The notes: generated by a model not told the origin, from the sequence alone. A stretch of 36,860 nt of DNA from an uncultured Clostridia bacterium (GCA_945929845.1 CAMEON010000018.1:1-36860); one strand, 5' to 3'. Positions 15,340 through 24,424 are shown, counted from the first letter of the stretch. Made by a program: numbers and translations.

Positions 15340-16752
15340 TCACACAGTCTCCACCTTGAGCAGGTTGGTGTTGCCGGAGGTGCCGTTGGTCATGCCGCCG
15401 GTGATGATCAGGCGATCCTTCTTTCTGAGGTGAAAGGTCTCCGTGGCCGCCCGCTTGGCCTGGTAGAACAGCACATCAATGGATTCGTAATACTCTGTCA
15501 GCACCGGCGTGACGCCCCAGGACAGGGCCAGCTTATACCAGGTGCGCTCGTTGGTGGTCATGCCCAGGATGTCCACCGGACAGCGGAAGCGGGACACCAT
15601 CCGGGCTGTCATGCCGGACAGGGAGCACACGGCGATGGCCTTGGCCCCGATGTCAATGGCCATGCCGCAGGTGGCGTGGGAAATGGCATCCACGGTGTTC
15701 CGGATCTTGAACTCAGCCCCGGCGAATCGCTTGGCATAGTTGATATTCTTCTCGGTCTGCCCGGCAATACGGGCCATGGTCTCCACGGAGAGCACCGGAT
15801 ATTTCCCGGCGGCGGTCTCACCGGAGAGCATGATGGCACTGGTGCCGTCATACACCGCATTGGCCACATCCGAAATTTCCGCACGGGTGGGGCGGGGGTT
15901 GTGGATCATGGACTCCAGCATCTCGGTGGCGGTGATCACCCGCTTGCCCAGCAGGCGGCACTTGGTGATCAGCATTTTCTGGATGGCGGGCAGTTCCTCA
16001 AAGGGGATCTCCACCCCCATGTCTCCCCGAGCCACCATGATACCGTCACAGACCTCGCAGATCTCCTCGATGTTGTCCACCCCGGACTGGTTTTCTATCT
16101 TGGCGATCAGGTCGATGTCTCCCCCGCCGTTGGCCGCCATGAAGTTGCGGATGTCCAAAAGATCCTGACGGCAGGACACGAAGGAGCAGGCCACATAGTC
16201 CACCCCATGCTGAATGCCGAACAGCAGATCCTGCTTATCCTGCTCATTGAGGTAGGTCTGCTTCAGTACCTTGCCGGGGAAGCTCATGCTCTTGCGGTCG
16301 GACAGTTCCCCGCCGATCTTCACGGTGCATATGATGTCCGATCCCCGGATCTCCCGGACTTCAAAACTGAGCAGGCCGTTATTGAGCAGGATGGTGTCGC
16401 CGGGTTCCAGCTCCCGGTTCAGGTTGGCGTAGTTCACCGACACCCGGGTCTCGTCCCCCTCCCCCTCCTGGGTGGAAAAGGTGAAGGTGTCCCCCTCCTT
16501 CAACTGTACCTTCCCGGTCTTGAAGGTGCGGATCCGGTACTCCGGGCCTTTGGTGTCCAGCATGATGGCAATGGGCAGATTCAGCTTAGCCCGCACCTTC
16601 TTGATCAGCTCTATGCGCTGGTGGTGCTCCTCGTAGGTGCTGTGGGAGAAGTTCAGACGGGCTACATTCATGCCTGCCTGACACATGGCCGTCAGTGTCT
16701 CCTCGTCACTGCACGCCGGGCCAATGGTGCAGACGATCTTGGTTTTCCTCAT
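15340..16752 (-). CDS. pyk: Pyruvate kinase
   Basis: A 470-residue enzyme converting phosphoenolpyruvate and ADP to pyruvate and ATP, the last step of glycolysis. The active-site signature IAKIENQSG carries Lys218; NFSH, MVARGDMGVEIP and SDVANAVYDGTSAIMLSGETA are all intact. The DTKGPE segment has the Thr/Lys/Glu set associated with potassium-dependent enzymes. The usual TQMLESM reads TEMLESM, an uncommon change. The protein lacks the extra PEP-utilising C-terminal domain seen in many Bacillota. Start ATG at 16752 has AAAGGA 12 bases upstream; an in-frame TTG at 16773 overlaps that site and is unlikely. It is the last gene of the glycerol operon, 71 bp after the lipase. Confidence 0.97.
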   Translation of the reverse strand: MRKTKIVCTIGPACSDEETLTAMCQAGMNVARLNFSHSTYEEHHQRIELIKKVRAKLNLPIAIMLDTKGPEYRIRTFKTGKVQLKEGDTFTFSTQEGEGDETRVSVNYANLNRELEPGDTILLNNGLLSFEVREIRGSDIICTVKIGGELSDRKSMSFPGKVLKQTYLNEQDKQDLLFGIQHGVDYVACSFVSCRQDLLDIRNFMAANGGGDIDLIAKIENQSGVDNIEEICEVCDGIMVARGDMGVEIPFEELPAIQKMLITKCRLLGKRVITATEMLESMIHNPRPTRAEISDVANAVYDGTSAIMLSGETAAGKYPVLSVETMARIAGQTEKNINYAKRFAGAEFKIRNTVDAISHATCGMAIDIGAKAIAVCSLSGMTARMVSRFRCPVDILGMTTNERTWYKLALSWGVTPVLTEYYESIDVLFYQAKRAATETFHLRKKDRLIITGGMTNGTSGNTNLLKVETV

Positions 16753-16823
16753 GGTGATACGGTTTCCTTTCAACAGATAGAATGGTTCTGCTTATGTTTC
16801 ATTGTGGGCACGCCGGGTCGGAT

Positions 16824-17825
16824 CTATTCCGCCCCGTCCCCGGTCGTCGCTGTGTCCGGGGCGGCAAGAAAGGCCAGGATCTCGCCCACCGCCGCCTCCC
16901 GGCAGGTGTCGTTGAGTATCTCGTGGCGTCCGTGGTCGTAGAGCACAAGCTTTCCCTCTGCACCCGGCCGCTTCAGCCTGTTGTATACCACGGTCACACC
17001 CTTCCCGTATGCGCCCACCGGGTCATCCCGGCCGGACAGGAGCAGGACAGGCATCCCACCGCCCAGTGCCTTGAAGCAGGCCCGGCTGTTGGCCGCCCGG
17101 TTCAGGCGGATCAGGTCGCCCATGGCACTGACGGTGAATTTGAAGGTGCAGAGAGGATCCTCCCGGTACCTGTCCCGCACGGTACGGTCTGTGGTCAGCC
17201 AGGCAAGACCGTCGTTCTCCTCCCGGAAATGGCTGTTGTAACTGCCGAAAGCCAGCTTATCCACCAAGGGCGAAATGTACCGTTCCCCACGGAAGCACTT
17301 GGTCAGTCCCACCAGCGCAAGGCCTGCGCCGGAGGCGGGATTCGGCCCGCCGGTGCCCATGACGATCAGCTTATCCGGCTTGGCAAACCGGGCACTGGAC
17401 ACACGCACGATGAAGGAGCCCATGCTGTGCCCCATCAGGAACCAGGGAAGTGTTTCCCCCGTGTCAGTCCCTCCGTACACCTCCCGGACAGCGGCGGCGA
17501 ACCGCCCCACATCCTCCGCCAGTCGGAGCCACCCGTCCTTGCTTGCGATGAAGCCCAGCTCGCTGGGTGCGTCCCCATCAGCCCCGTCCCCGCCGGGACG
17601 GCTGGCGGTATACCCATGGCCCAGGTGATCGTAGCCGAAGCAGATGTACCCCTCCCCGGCCATCCGGGTCATGAAGCTGTCGTATCGGCCAATGTACTCT
17701 GTCATACCGTGAACCACCTGCAAAAGTCCCCGGGCCGGCCCGTCCGGCAGGTATACCCACCCTGCCAGCTGATGGATGCCGTCAGAGGACAGTACCTTCT
17801 TTTCTACCTTTGTGACACCTGACAT
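16824..17825 (-). CDS. Alpha/beta hydrolase, monoacylglycerol lipase-like
   Basis: A 333-residue serine hydrolase of the Hydrolase_4 group. The nucleophile elbow GHSMGS has Ser134; Asp267 in SGRDDPVG and His301 in DHGRHE complete the triad. The VHGMTEYIGRYD segment is the oxyanion-hole region typical of monoglyceride lipases and lysophospholipases. No signal peptide, so it acts in the cytoplasm. The start has AAAGGAG 5 bases upstream. It sits between glpK (53 bp) and pyk (71 bp) on the same strand; a lipase that frees glycerol from monoacylglycerol would feed the operon directly. The enzyme class is firm, the substrate is inferred from family and position. Confidence 0.88.
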   Translation of the reverse strand: MSGVTKVEKKVLSSDGIHQLAGWVYLPDGPARGLLQVVHGMTEYIGRYDSFMTRMAGEGYICFGYDHLGHGYTASRPGGDGADGDAPSELGFIASKDGWLRLAEDVGRFAAAVREVYGGTDTGETLPWFLMGHSMGSFIVRVSSARFAKPDKLIVMGTGGPNPASGAGLALVGLTKCFRGERYISPLVDKLAFGSYNSHFREENDGLAWLTTDRTVRDRYREDPLCTFKFTVSAMGDLIRLNRAANSRACFKALGGGMPVLLLSGRDDPVGAYGKGVTVVYNRLKRPGAEGKLVLYDHGRHEILNDTCREAAVGEILAFLAAPDTATTGDGAE

Positions 17826-17878
17826 CTTTTCTCCTTTCGCACCTGCTTTCCGATATGCTCCCTCACTCTCACGCACGC

Positions 17879-19357
17879 TCAGAAGGCCCGGCAGGCAGAC
17901 ACGGCCCGGCTCCAGCCCTGCCGCAATCTTTCCCTGACGGTCTCGTCCATGGACGGGGTGAAGCGCCGCCCGGCCCGCAGGCGGCTACGGATGTCCTCCC
18001 GGTCGGCAAACATCCCGCAGGAAAGACCGGCCAGGAAGGCCGCTCCCTTGGCGGTGGCCTCCATGGAGTCCGGGCGGAACACCTCCACATGGGAAATGTC
18101 GGCCTGGAACTGCATCAGGAAGTCATTGGCCGCCGCACCGCCATCCACCCGGAGGGCATGGAGTCCGCCCATGTCCGACTCCATGGCCCGGATCACATCG
18201 TCGGTCTGGTAGGCGATGGACTCAAGCGCCGCCCGGATCAACTGCCGGGCAGAGGTGCCCCGGGTCAGACCCAGTACGGCACCCCGGGCATTCATATCCC
18301 AGTAGGGTGCGCCCAGCCCGGCAAAGGCGGGCACCACATACACGCCGCCGCTGTCCTCCGCCTTCTCGGCGAAATACTGGCTGTCCTCCGAGGCGTTGAG
18401 CAGATGGAGCTGGTCACGGAGCCACTGGATCACCGCCCCGCCGACGAACACCGACCCCTCCAGCACATACTCGGTCGGTTCCCCCTGGCAGGTGGCTCCC
18501 ACCGTGGTGATCAGCCCATGGTGACTGCTGACCCGCTCCCGGCCCGTGTTGGCCAGCAGGAAGCATCCGGTGCCGTAGGTGGTCTTCACATCCCCCGGCT
18601 CGAAGCACCCCTGACCGAACAGAGCTGCCTGCTGGTCGCCGGCGATGCCGCAGATGGGGATGGACTGCCCCATCACATTGGCATAGCCGTATATCTCACT
18701 GCTGCTCCTGACCTCCGGGAGCATACAGGCCGGGATGTCCAGTATCCGCAGCATTTCCTCATCCCATGCACCGGTGTTGATGTTGTACAGCATGGTGCGG
18801 GAGGCGTTGGTGGCATCGGTGGCGTGCACCTGCCCCCCGGTCAGCTTCCAAAGGAGCCAGGTGTCCACCGTGCCGAACAGCAGTTCCCCCGCTTGCGCCC
18901 GCTCCCTGGCTCCCTCCACATGGTCCAGGATCCACTTGATCTTGGTGCCGCTGAAGTAGGCATCCGGGCGCAGACCGGTTGTGCTGGCTATGTAGTCGCC
19001 GTACCCCGCCCTCTCCAGGGTCTCGCAGGTGTCCGCCGTCCGGCGGCACTGCCACACGATGGCGTTATAGACAGGCTTCCCGGTACGCTTCTCCCAGACA
19101 ATGGCGGTCTCCCGCTGGTTGGTAATGCCGATCCCGGCGATCTCCGCCGGGGAGATGCCGCACTTGGCCACGCACTCGGTCATGGTGGCATACTGGTTGG
19201 CGTAGATCTCCATGGGGTCGTGCTCCACCCAGCCGGGCTGGGGGTACTTCTGGGCAAATTCATGCTGGGCTACGCTGACGATACGGCAGTCCCGGTCAAA
19301 CAGGATACTGCGTGTGCTGGTGGTGCCTTCATCCAAGGCCAGTATGTACTTTTTCAC
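17879..19357 (-). CDS. glpK: Glycerol kinase
   Basis: A 492-residue FGGY kinase that phosphorylates glycerol to sn-glycerol-3-phosphate. N-terminal [12 protein letters not shown] (ATP phosphate-binding), GITNQRET and AIVWQCRR (glycerol-site Arg/Glu) and [13 protein letters not shown] are all typical of GlpK. In many Bacillota the loop before GIAGDQQ carries a histidine phosphorylated by HPr for activation; here the segment reads [14 protein letters not shown] without that His, so PTS activation is probably missing (inference). The start is GTG, since the ATG just upstream is out of frame; AAGGAAG lies 12 bases before it. It is 42 bp after the DUF1667 gene. No glycerol facilitator gene is present in the window. 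Confidence 0.97.
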   Translation of the reverse strand: MKKYILALDEGTTSTRSILFDRDCRIVSVAQHEFAQKYPQPGWVEHDPMEIYANQYATMTECVAKCGISPAEIAGIGITNQRETAIVWEKRTGKPVYNAIVWQCRRTADTCETLERAGYGDYIASTTGLRPDAYFSGTKIKWILDHVEGARERAQAGELLFGTVDTWLLWKLTGGQVHATDATNASRTMLYNINTGAWDEEMLRILDIPACMLPEVRSSSEIYGYANVMGQSIPICGIAGDQQAALFGQGCFEPGDVKTTYGTGCFLLANTGRERVSSHHGLITTVGATCQGEPTEYVLEGSVFVGGAVIQWLRDQLHLLNASEDSQYFAEKAEDSGGVYVVPAFAGLGAPYWDMNARGAVLGLTRGTSARQLIRAALESIAYQTDDVIRAMESDMGGLHALRVDGGAAANDFLMQFQADISHVEVFRPDSMEATAKGAAFLAGLSCGMFADREDIRSRLRAGRRFTPSMDETVRERLRQGWSRAVSACRAF

Positions 19358-19399
19358 GCGCGCATGTCACTTCCTTTCCTTCTTTGATCTCAAATCTCA

Positions 19400-19762
19400 T
19401 CAGTTGCCGGGGCGGTTGGCACTCACCACCACCCGGGCACCGGTACCCAAAAGATCCTCCACCACCACATCGCCGATGCGGGCGGGCAGAGCCACCACCT
19501 GCCGGTCTATCTCCTCCATGGCCGCCATCATCAGCTCCTTGGGAATGGGTCGGTCGGTCTTGACCGGGATCACCGTCCCCGCCGTGGTGCGGGCAGTCGT
19601 GGTCAGGGTGCGCACCGGATGGGTACACTCATCCACGGCATACTGCTTGCCCCGGGGGCAACTGTTGCCGCTGACAGCCATCTCCCCGTCCCGCACTTCC
19701 ACCCGCAGGGCACACCCCCGGGGACACACGATGCAGGTCAGCTCACGAATTCCGTTCTCCAT
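19400..19762 (-). CDS. DUF1667-family protein, cysteine-rich partner of glycerol-3-phosphate dehydrogenase
   Basis: A 120-residue soluble protein. The N terminus carries CIVCPRGC and, further on, NSCPRGKQYA, giving four conserved cysteines that could bind a metal or FeS cluster. The C-terminal half has the VKTDRPIPKELM and VVVSANR features of the family. In other anaerobes DUF1667 genes occur with glpA/glpO-like and FAD oxidoreductase genes, and this arrangement repeats here, so it is probably an electron-transfer subunit. The ATG is 1 base after the TGA of the preceding gene and its GGAGG site lies inside that gene's end, indicating coupled translation. An in-frame upstream Met lies inside the previous gene and was rejected. 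Confidence 0.88.
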   Translation of the reverse strand: MENGIRELTCIVCPRGCALRVEVRDGEMAVSGNSCPRGKQYAVDECTHPVRTLTTTARTTAGTVIPVKTDRPIPKELMMAAMEEIDRQVVALPARIGDVVVEDLLGTGARVVVSANRPGN

Positions 19763-19763
19763 A

Positions 19764-21065
19764 TCATTCAACCTCCAGGGAAGCATACAATCCCTTACAG
19801 CCCCGCAGGGCCTCGCCCTTCAGGGTCACGCTCTCCATTTCCCCCGGTGCCATCCGGGGCTTCTTCCGACTGTAGACCACCCGCTCCCCATCCGTCAGGC
19901 GCAGGGTCACATTCCGGCACACATCCGCCACACGGAAGAAGACAGTCACATCCTTCTCCCGGGTGATGCGCTGGGGCACGGTGTAGCGCACCTTTCCGTC
20001 CGTGGTGATGGGGATCTGCACCGCCGGAGCCGTCTCACGGCCGCAGAGGTAAGCGGCGGCACTCTGCCCGGCGATGGCGGCCTCCTCGGACACATAGTCC
20101 ACCAGGTCATGCACATGGAGGACATTCCCGCAGGAGAAGATGCCCGGCACCTCCGTCTGCCTGTCCTGATCCACCACCGCCCCGCCTGTCACCCTGTCCA
20201 GGGGCACCGAAGCGGTCTGGGACAGCTCATTCTCCGGCACAAGACCCACGGAAAGCAACAGCGTATCGCAAGGGATGTACTGCCTTGTCTCCGGGATGGG
20301 ACGGCGAGCCGCATCTACCTGGGCGATGGTCACACCGGTCAGCCGCTCCCGGCCGTGGATCTCCACCACCGTATGGGACAGGAGCAGGGGAATATGGAAA
20401 TCATGCAGGCACTGCTCAATGTTCCTGGCCAACCCTCCGGAGTAGGGCATCAGCTCACAGACGGCGTGGACATGGGCACCCTCCAGGGTCATCCGGCGGG
20501 CCATGATCAGCCCGATGTCCCCCGAACCCAGTATGACCACCTGCCGCCCCGGCATATACCCCTTCATGTTGATATATTTCTGGGCAGTCCCGGCACTGAA
20601 TATGCCGGACGGGCGGGTGCCGGGAATGTTCAGCGCACCCCGGGCACGCTCCCGGCAACCCATGGCCAGGATCACAGCCCGGGCGTGGATGGTGAATATC
20701 CCCCGCTCCCGGTTGGTCACAGTGATGGTGTGCCCGTCCTGACCGGGGGTGATGCCCAACACCATGGTGCCTGTCATCACCGGGATCTGCCTCTCAGCCA
20801 CCTGGGTCTCATAGCGTGCGGCGTACTCCGGGCCGGTCAGCTCCTCCCCGAAGCGGTGCAGACCGAAGCCGTTGTGGATGCACTGCTGGAGAATGCCGCC
20901 CAATTGTTCATCCCGCTCCAGGATGACCAGATCCGTCACCCCACTGTCGTAGGCGGCCACCGCCGCACTCATCCCCGCCGGGCCGCCGCCGATGATGGCA
21001 AGCTCGGTGCGCACGCAGGCTATGTCTGCTGTTTCTTCCCTCTTTCCGGTTTCCTGAACCGTCAT
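19764..21065 (-). CDS. NAD(P)/FAD-dependent oxidoreductase (glycerol-3-phosphate dehydrogenase partner)
   Basis: A 433-residue flavoprotein of the pyridine nucleotide-disulfide oxidoreductase fold. The FAD-binding GGGPAGM is at residue 26, a second Rossmann GSGDIG binds NAD(P), and the C-terminal CGNVLHVHDLVDYVSEEA closes the FAD site. There is no redox-active CxxxxC pair, so it is not a thioredoxin reductase type. It probably moves electrons from the GlpA-like subunit to NAD(P) or to a partner through DUF1667. Its ATG overlaps the TGA of the upstream gene (ATGA), with a GGAGGAG site 5-6 bases before. A longer in-frame extension to 21314 lies within the previous gene and is a shadow. Confidence 0.92.
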   Translation of the reverse strand: MTVQETGKREETADIACVRTELAIIGGGPAGMSAAVAAYDSGVTDLVILERDEQLGGILQQCIHNGFGLHRFGEELTGPEYAARYETQVAERQIPVMTGTMVLGITPGQDGHTITVTNRERGIFTIHARAVILAMGCRERARGALNIPGTRPSGIFSAGTAQKYINMKGYMPGRQVVILGSGDIGLIMARRMTLEGAHVHAVCELMPYSGGLARNIEQCLHDFHIPLLLSHTVVEIHGRERLTGVTIAQVDAARRPIPETRQYIPCDTLLLSVGLVPENELSQTASVPLDRVTGGAVVDQDRQTEVPGIFSCGNVLHVHDLVDYVSEEAAIAGQSAAAYLCGRETAPAVQIPITTDGKVRYTVPQRITREKDVTVFFRVADVCRNVTLRLTDGERVVYSRKKPRMAPGEMESVTLKGEALRGCKGLYASLEVE

Positions 21066-22510
21066 TGCTCCTCGCCTCCCCGCCCTGTTTTGGTTCGTCC
21101 CGTCAGTATCACTGACCCGCCGCCGCACTTGGTGACTGCCTCCGGTGCCACGCCCATCTCCCGAGCCAACAGCTCCAGCACCGTGGGAGAGCAGAAGCCC
21201 CCCTGACACCGCCCCATCTGGGCTCTGGTGCGCCGTTTGATCCCGTCCAGATCCCGGGGACGGGGGTTGGTGCGGATGGCGTGCAGGATCTCCCCCTCCG
21301 TCACCGTCTCGCACCGGCAGACCACATGACCGTAGGCAGGATCACGGCGGATATACTCATTCTTTTCTTCCACGCTCCCGTCCCGGAAGGCGTGATACGC
21401 CTCTCTCGTAGGGTCATAGGACGGATCCGGCTCAAGGGCAAGCCCCATGTCGCCCAGTCTGTCCCGCACATACAGCCCGATGGCAGGAGCCGAGGACAGG
21501 CCGGGGGATTCGATACCCGCCACATGGAGGAAGCGAGGGCGGGGGCTCTCGATGATGAAGTCTCCGGTACTGCCCACCGCCCGCAGGCCGCAGAAAGAGG
21601 TGATGGAGCGGTTATACCGGATGGCTGGCACGCTCCCGGCGGCCTCCGCCATGATCCGAGCCAGCCCCTCCGATGTGGTGGCCTTGTCCTCCTTGTCGTC
21701 TATGTCCTGGGAGGTGGGGCCGGTCAGCAGGTTGCCGTCCACCGTAGGCGTGACCAGGATCCCCTTGCCCATGGGGCCGGGAGTGCGGAACACCGTGTGG
21801 GTAGTCAGGTCGCCCGCCGTCTTGTCCAGCAGGATATACTCCCCCCGCCGGGGATGGATGGCGAAGGAGTCATCGCCCACCAGGCGGGCGATAGCATCCG
21901 CATACAGCCCGGCGGCGTTGACCACATACCGGGCGGTCACGCTCCTTGTCCCGTCCGAGAGAACATATGCCTCCCCGGTATCCCGGATGTCCCGGACGGC
22001 AAAATCCAGGAGCAGGTCAGCTCCGTTATCCATGGCGTTGCCTACGGCGGCCATGGTCAGCTCATAGGGGCAGACGATGCCCCCGGTGGGTGCGTGCAGG
22101 ACGCAGGTCACAGCCGGAGAAAGACCCGGCTCCAGCTGCCGGGCGGCCTCCCCATCAAGGAGGGCAAGACCCGGGACTCCGTTGATATTTCCCCGGGCAT
22201 ACAGCGTCTCCAGGACAGCTCTGTCCTGCTCCGTAAAGCCGATGACAAGGGAGCCGTTCTGCCTGTACCGGACGCCCAACTGGGCGCACAGGGCAGGCAT
22301 CAGCCGGGAGCCTTCCACATTGAGCTTTGCCTTGAGACTGCCTTCCTTTGCGTCAAAGCCGGCGTGGACAATGGCGGAATTGGCTGAGCTTGCCCCCTTG
22401 GCCACATCATTCTCTCTTTCCAGTATACAAATTTTCAAACGGTAGGCGGACAGTGTGCGGGCGATCATACCCCCGGTCACACCGGCTCCTATCACGGCTA
22501 CATCATACAT
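21062..22510 (-). CDS. glpA: FAD-dependent glycerol-3-phosphate dehydrogenase, GlpA/GlpO-like with [2Fe-2S] domain
   Basis: A 482-residue protein oxidising glycerol-3-phosphate to dihydroxyacetone phosphate. The FAD-binding GAGVTGG is at residue 8, followed by the DAO domain (SSANSAIVHAGFD, YVVNAAGLYAD) to about residue 370, then a BFD-like [2Fe-2S] domain with CRC and GRCQGGFC cysteines (about 400-455). This two-domain form is the anaerobic type found next to the FAD/NAD and DUF1667 genes. The ATG at 22510 has AGAGAGGAT about 9 bases upstream; the in-frame codons further upstream give no Rossmann sequence. It is the first gene of the glycerol operon, with a consensus promoter about 110 bp upstream. 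Confidence 0.92.
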   Translation of the reverse strand: MYDVAVIGAGVTGGMIARTLSAYRLKICILERENDVAKGASSANSAIVHAGFDAKEGSLKAKLNVEGSRLMPALCAQLGVRYRQNGSLVIGFTEQDRAVLETLYARGNINGVPGLALLDGEAARQLEPGLSPAVTCVLHAPTGGIVCPYELTMAAVGNAMDNGADLLLDFAVRDIRDTGEAYVLSDGTRSVTARYVVNAAGLYADAIARLVGDDSFAIHPRRGEYILLDKTAGDLTTHTVFRTPGPMGKGILVTPTVDGNLLTGPTSQDIDDKEDKATTSEGLARIMAEAAGSVPAIRYNRSITSFCGLRAVGSTGDFIIESPRPRFLHVAGIESPGLSSAPAIGLYVRDRLGDMGLALEPDPSYDPTREAYHAFRDGSVEEKNEYIRRDPAYGHVVCRCETVTEGEILHAIRTNPRPRDLDGIKRRTRAQMGRCQGGFCSPTVLELLAREMGVAPEAVTKCGGGSVILTGRTKTGRGGEEQ

Positions 22511-22621
22511 ACCTGTGCCGATCCTCTCTCTTCTGTGTTTTATCCGTACGGTGCCCCGGTCAGAACCGTCCTCCCCGGGGCGCAGTGATGATCCGGATAC
22601 CATGTCTGTTTATCGCATATC

Positions 22622-22650
22622 ATTATATCATTTTCTCCCCTGATTGTCAA
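22622..22650 (-). promoter_or_regulatory. Promoter of the glycerol operon
   Basis: On the minus strand TTGACA (22645-22650), 17-bp spacer, TATAAT (22622-22627): full consensus, about 110 bp before the GlpA-like start. I see no clear catabolite-responsive (cre) element in the leader. Confidence 0.85.
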
Positions 22651-22687
22651 CATGCCCCGGGGAAATCCGTATTTTGTACCAATAGTA

Positions 22688-22716
22688 TTGACTTTTCTCC
22701 GCTATTATGATACAAT
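22688..22716 (+). promoter_or_regulatory. Promoter of the 551-aa unknown gene
   Basis: TTGACT (22688-22693), 17-bp spacer, TACAAT (22711-22716). It is divergent from the glycerol promoter and about 50 bp from the start codon. Confidence 0.75.
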
Positions 22717-22768
22717 ACATTCCGTACTTGTGCGGAAGTTCCGCCGGTATAATGAAAGGAGACACCCC

Positions 22769-24424
22769 ATGAGCAGAACCAGGAAATTACCCGATAACGC
22801 CTTCTTTTTCGATGATCGTTACTTCCTCCTGCCGGAGGATTGCGCCGACATAGCTGAGCTGGAGGAAAAGCACCGGGACGGAAAGCCCTTTCCCGTCACA
22901 GAGTTGATCGAAGTATACTGTCTGGCCCCCTACTTTGTCCGTGAGTACGCTAAGGAAACAACGCTCAAGCTGAAAAAGAAGTCCCTGATCTTTCCCTTCC
23001 ATGCGGAGGTTCTGTCCATGGCAGAATACAATCAGCGTCTGCGGCAGGTCATACCTACGCACTGTCCCGGATGTCCGAATTTCGGCACCCTGGACGAGTC
23101 GGATGAGTCCCTGGAGGGGCACCACCAGGAGATCACCCTGGACGGGGTCTGCTTCTACCGGAATGAAGTCAAAAGCAACACCGAAGACTACCACTATGTG
23201 GATCTATGGATCAGTCGTTTCGTCCGCTCCTTCGGGAAGCTGGGTCTGGAGGCGATGATCGATCAGGGAGATTACGATGGAGCCGCCGGCACATTCATGG
23301 AAGCCCTCGGCAATGAGGCGCTGGAACCGGTTCCCCCTGTGGTTACGGACTTGGATGAGACAGGCAAGTATGTCATGATCACCACCGTATTCATGGAAGA
23401 GACGGATGCCCTGATCATGGAGTTTCTGTTCGATCAACTCCAGAAAAAGTACAAAAAGAAGTGGCGTTTCTTCTGCGGCGTACCGAAGGGGTACACGGCA
23501 ACCACGGAATTACTCCCCTCCCCGGAAAAGCCGCTGGGTATATCTATGTATCGGGATCCGGATACCTCCGCTCTGAATCTGACCGTCTACTGCCGGGAGA
23601 ACAGGGAAGCCGCCGCCTACCTGTGGATGTGCAAGCAGGTCGGGGAGCCTGTTCTGGCCAATGCGCCGGATCGACTGTCCATAAAAGCAGTTCCCGGCAA
23701 GCGTTCCCTGCCGAGGGATGCAGTGGATCCTGGTGTCTTTGATTTTGAGGAGCTGGAAAAGGAATGCGGTGCGGATGACCTCAGTGAGCTGTGCTATCCG
23801 GGCACCCATACCATACTGTCCATGCCGGGCAATAGGGACGATAGGGATGTGGATGTGCCGGATGAGGAACTGATCCCTCAACTGACAGTGAACACCTTCC
23901 GCTCTGTGTCGCTCCAGCAGGGGTTTGTCTTTCCCGTTATGGAAGGTATACAGCCGTTCAATGTATGGAGCGGGCAGGATATTCTGTCCACGCTGTCCAT
24001 CCCCATCGCCCGTCTTGTCTTCCGTCAGATTCCCATCCCCGGATTTGGAAATAAAACCAAAAAGGATCTTGAAAGCTTTGCCCATACCATGGAATTTATG
24101 TTTGACAAGCTGGCCGAGGACGGTCTCTTTCACAAATTCAGCCAGGTCATGTCTCCGGGCGGTGTCATGGAGATGTACGGGCTGGTACTGAACCTGCGGG
24201 CTTTTCAGTATGAGATCCGTCGGATGGCACCCATCTTTGGCAGGTATCCGGCTGAGCTGTTCATATATACCGCCTCTCACCGCTCCGGCGGTCACTGGAA
24301 GCTGGACTTTCAGATGAAACGGCTGGAAACGGAGAAAAAGCTGTGGGACTCTCTGAAAGCATATCCGGAGGACAGTCCGGAGGACAGTCCGGAGGACAGT
24401 CCTTCGGACAGTAACGAACCGTAA
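22769..24424 (+). CDS. Unrecognised 551-aa protein with repeat tail
   Basis: I do not recognise this protein. It has no signal peptide or membrane segment and looks cytoplasmic. A CPGC motif (Cys99, Cys102) is the only obvious metal-like site. The sequence is rich in charged and aromatic residues, for example DDRYFLLPEDCADIAELEEK near the N terminus and an FGRYPAELFIYTAS region near the end. The C-terminal tail repeats EDSP three times and ends SDSNEP. The ATG is set by AAAGGAG 7 bases upstream and by its own promoter; the in-frame start at 22652 lies before the promoter and is impossible. It precedes spoVAC by 119 bp and opposes the glycerol operon; neither gives its role. Confidence 0.85.
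   Translation: MSRTRKLPDNAFFFDDRYFLLPEDCADIAELEEKHRDGKPFPVTELIEVYCLAPYFVREYAKETTLKLKKKSLIFPFHAEVLSMAEYNQRLRQVIPTHCPGCPNFGTLDESDESLEGHHQEITLDGVCFYRNEVKSNTEDYHYVDLWISRFVRSFGKLGLEAMIDQGDYDGAAGTFMEALGNEALEPVPPVVTDLDETGKYVMITTVFMEETDALIMEFLFDQLQKKYKKKWRFFCGVPKGYTATTELLPSPEKPLGISMYRDPDTSALNLTVYCRENREAAAYLWMCKQVGEPVLANAPDRLSIKAVPGKRSLPRDAVDPGVFDFEELEKECGADDLSELCYPGTHTILSMPGNRDDRDVDVPDEELIPQLTVNTFRSVSLQQGFVFPVMEGIQPFNVWSGQDILSTLSIPIARLVFRQIPIPGFGNKTKKDLESFAHTMEFMFDKLAEDGLFHKFSQVMSPGGVMEMYGLVLNLRAFQYEIRRMAPIFGRYPAELFIYTASHRSGGHWKLDFQMKRLETEKKLWDSLKAYPEDSPEDSPEDSPSDSNEP
24365..24412 (+). repeat. 12-bp in-frame tandem repeat
   Basis: Three exact copies of CCGGAGGACAGT (24365-24400) and a fourth, altered copy (CCTTCGGACAGT) sit in frame at the 3' end of the 551-aa gene, giving its EDSP tail. 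Each unit contains the palindrome TCCGGA at its junction. Confidence 0.95.

Noticed and set aside
19764-21314. 516-aa version of the FAD oxidoreductase
   Set aside because: The extra N-terminal 83 residues are the antisense-like low-complexity translation of the upstream gene's coding end; the ATG at 21065 has the ribosome site and ATGA overlap.
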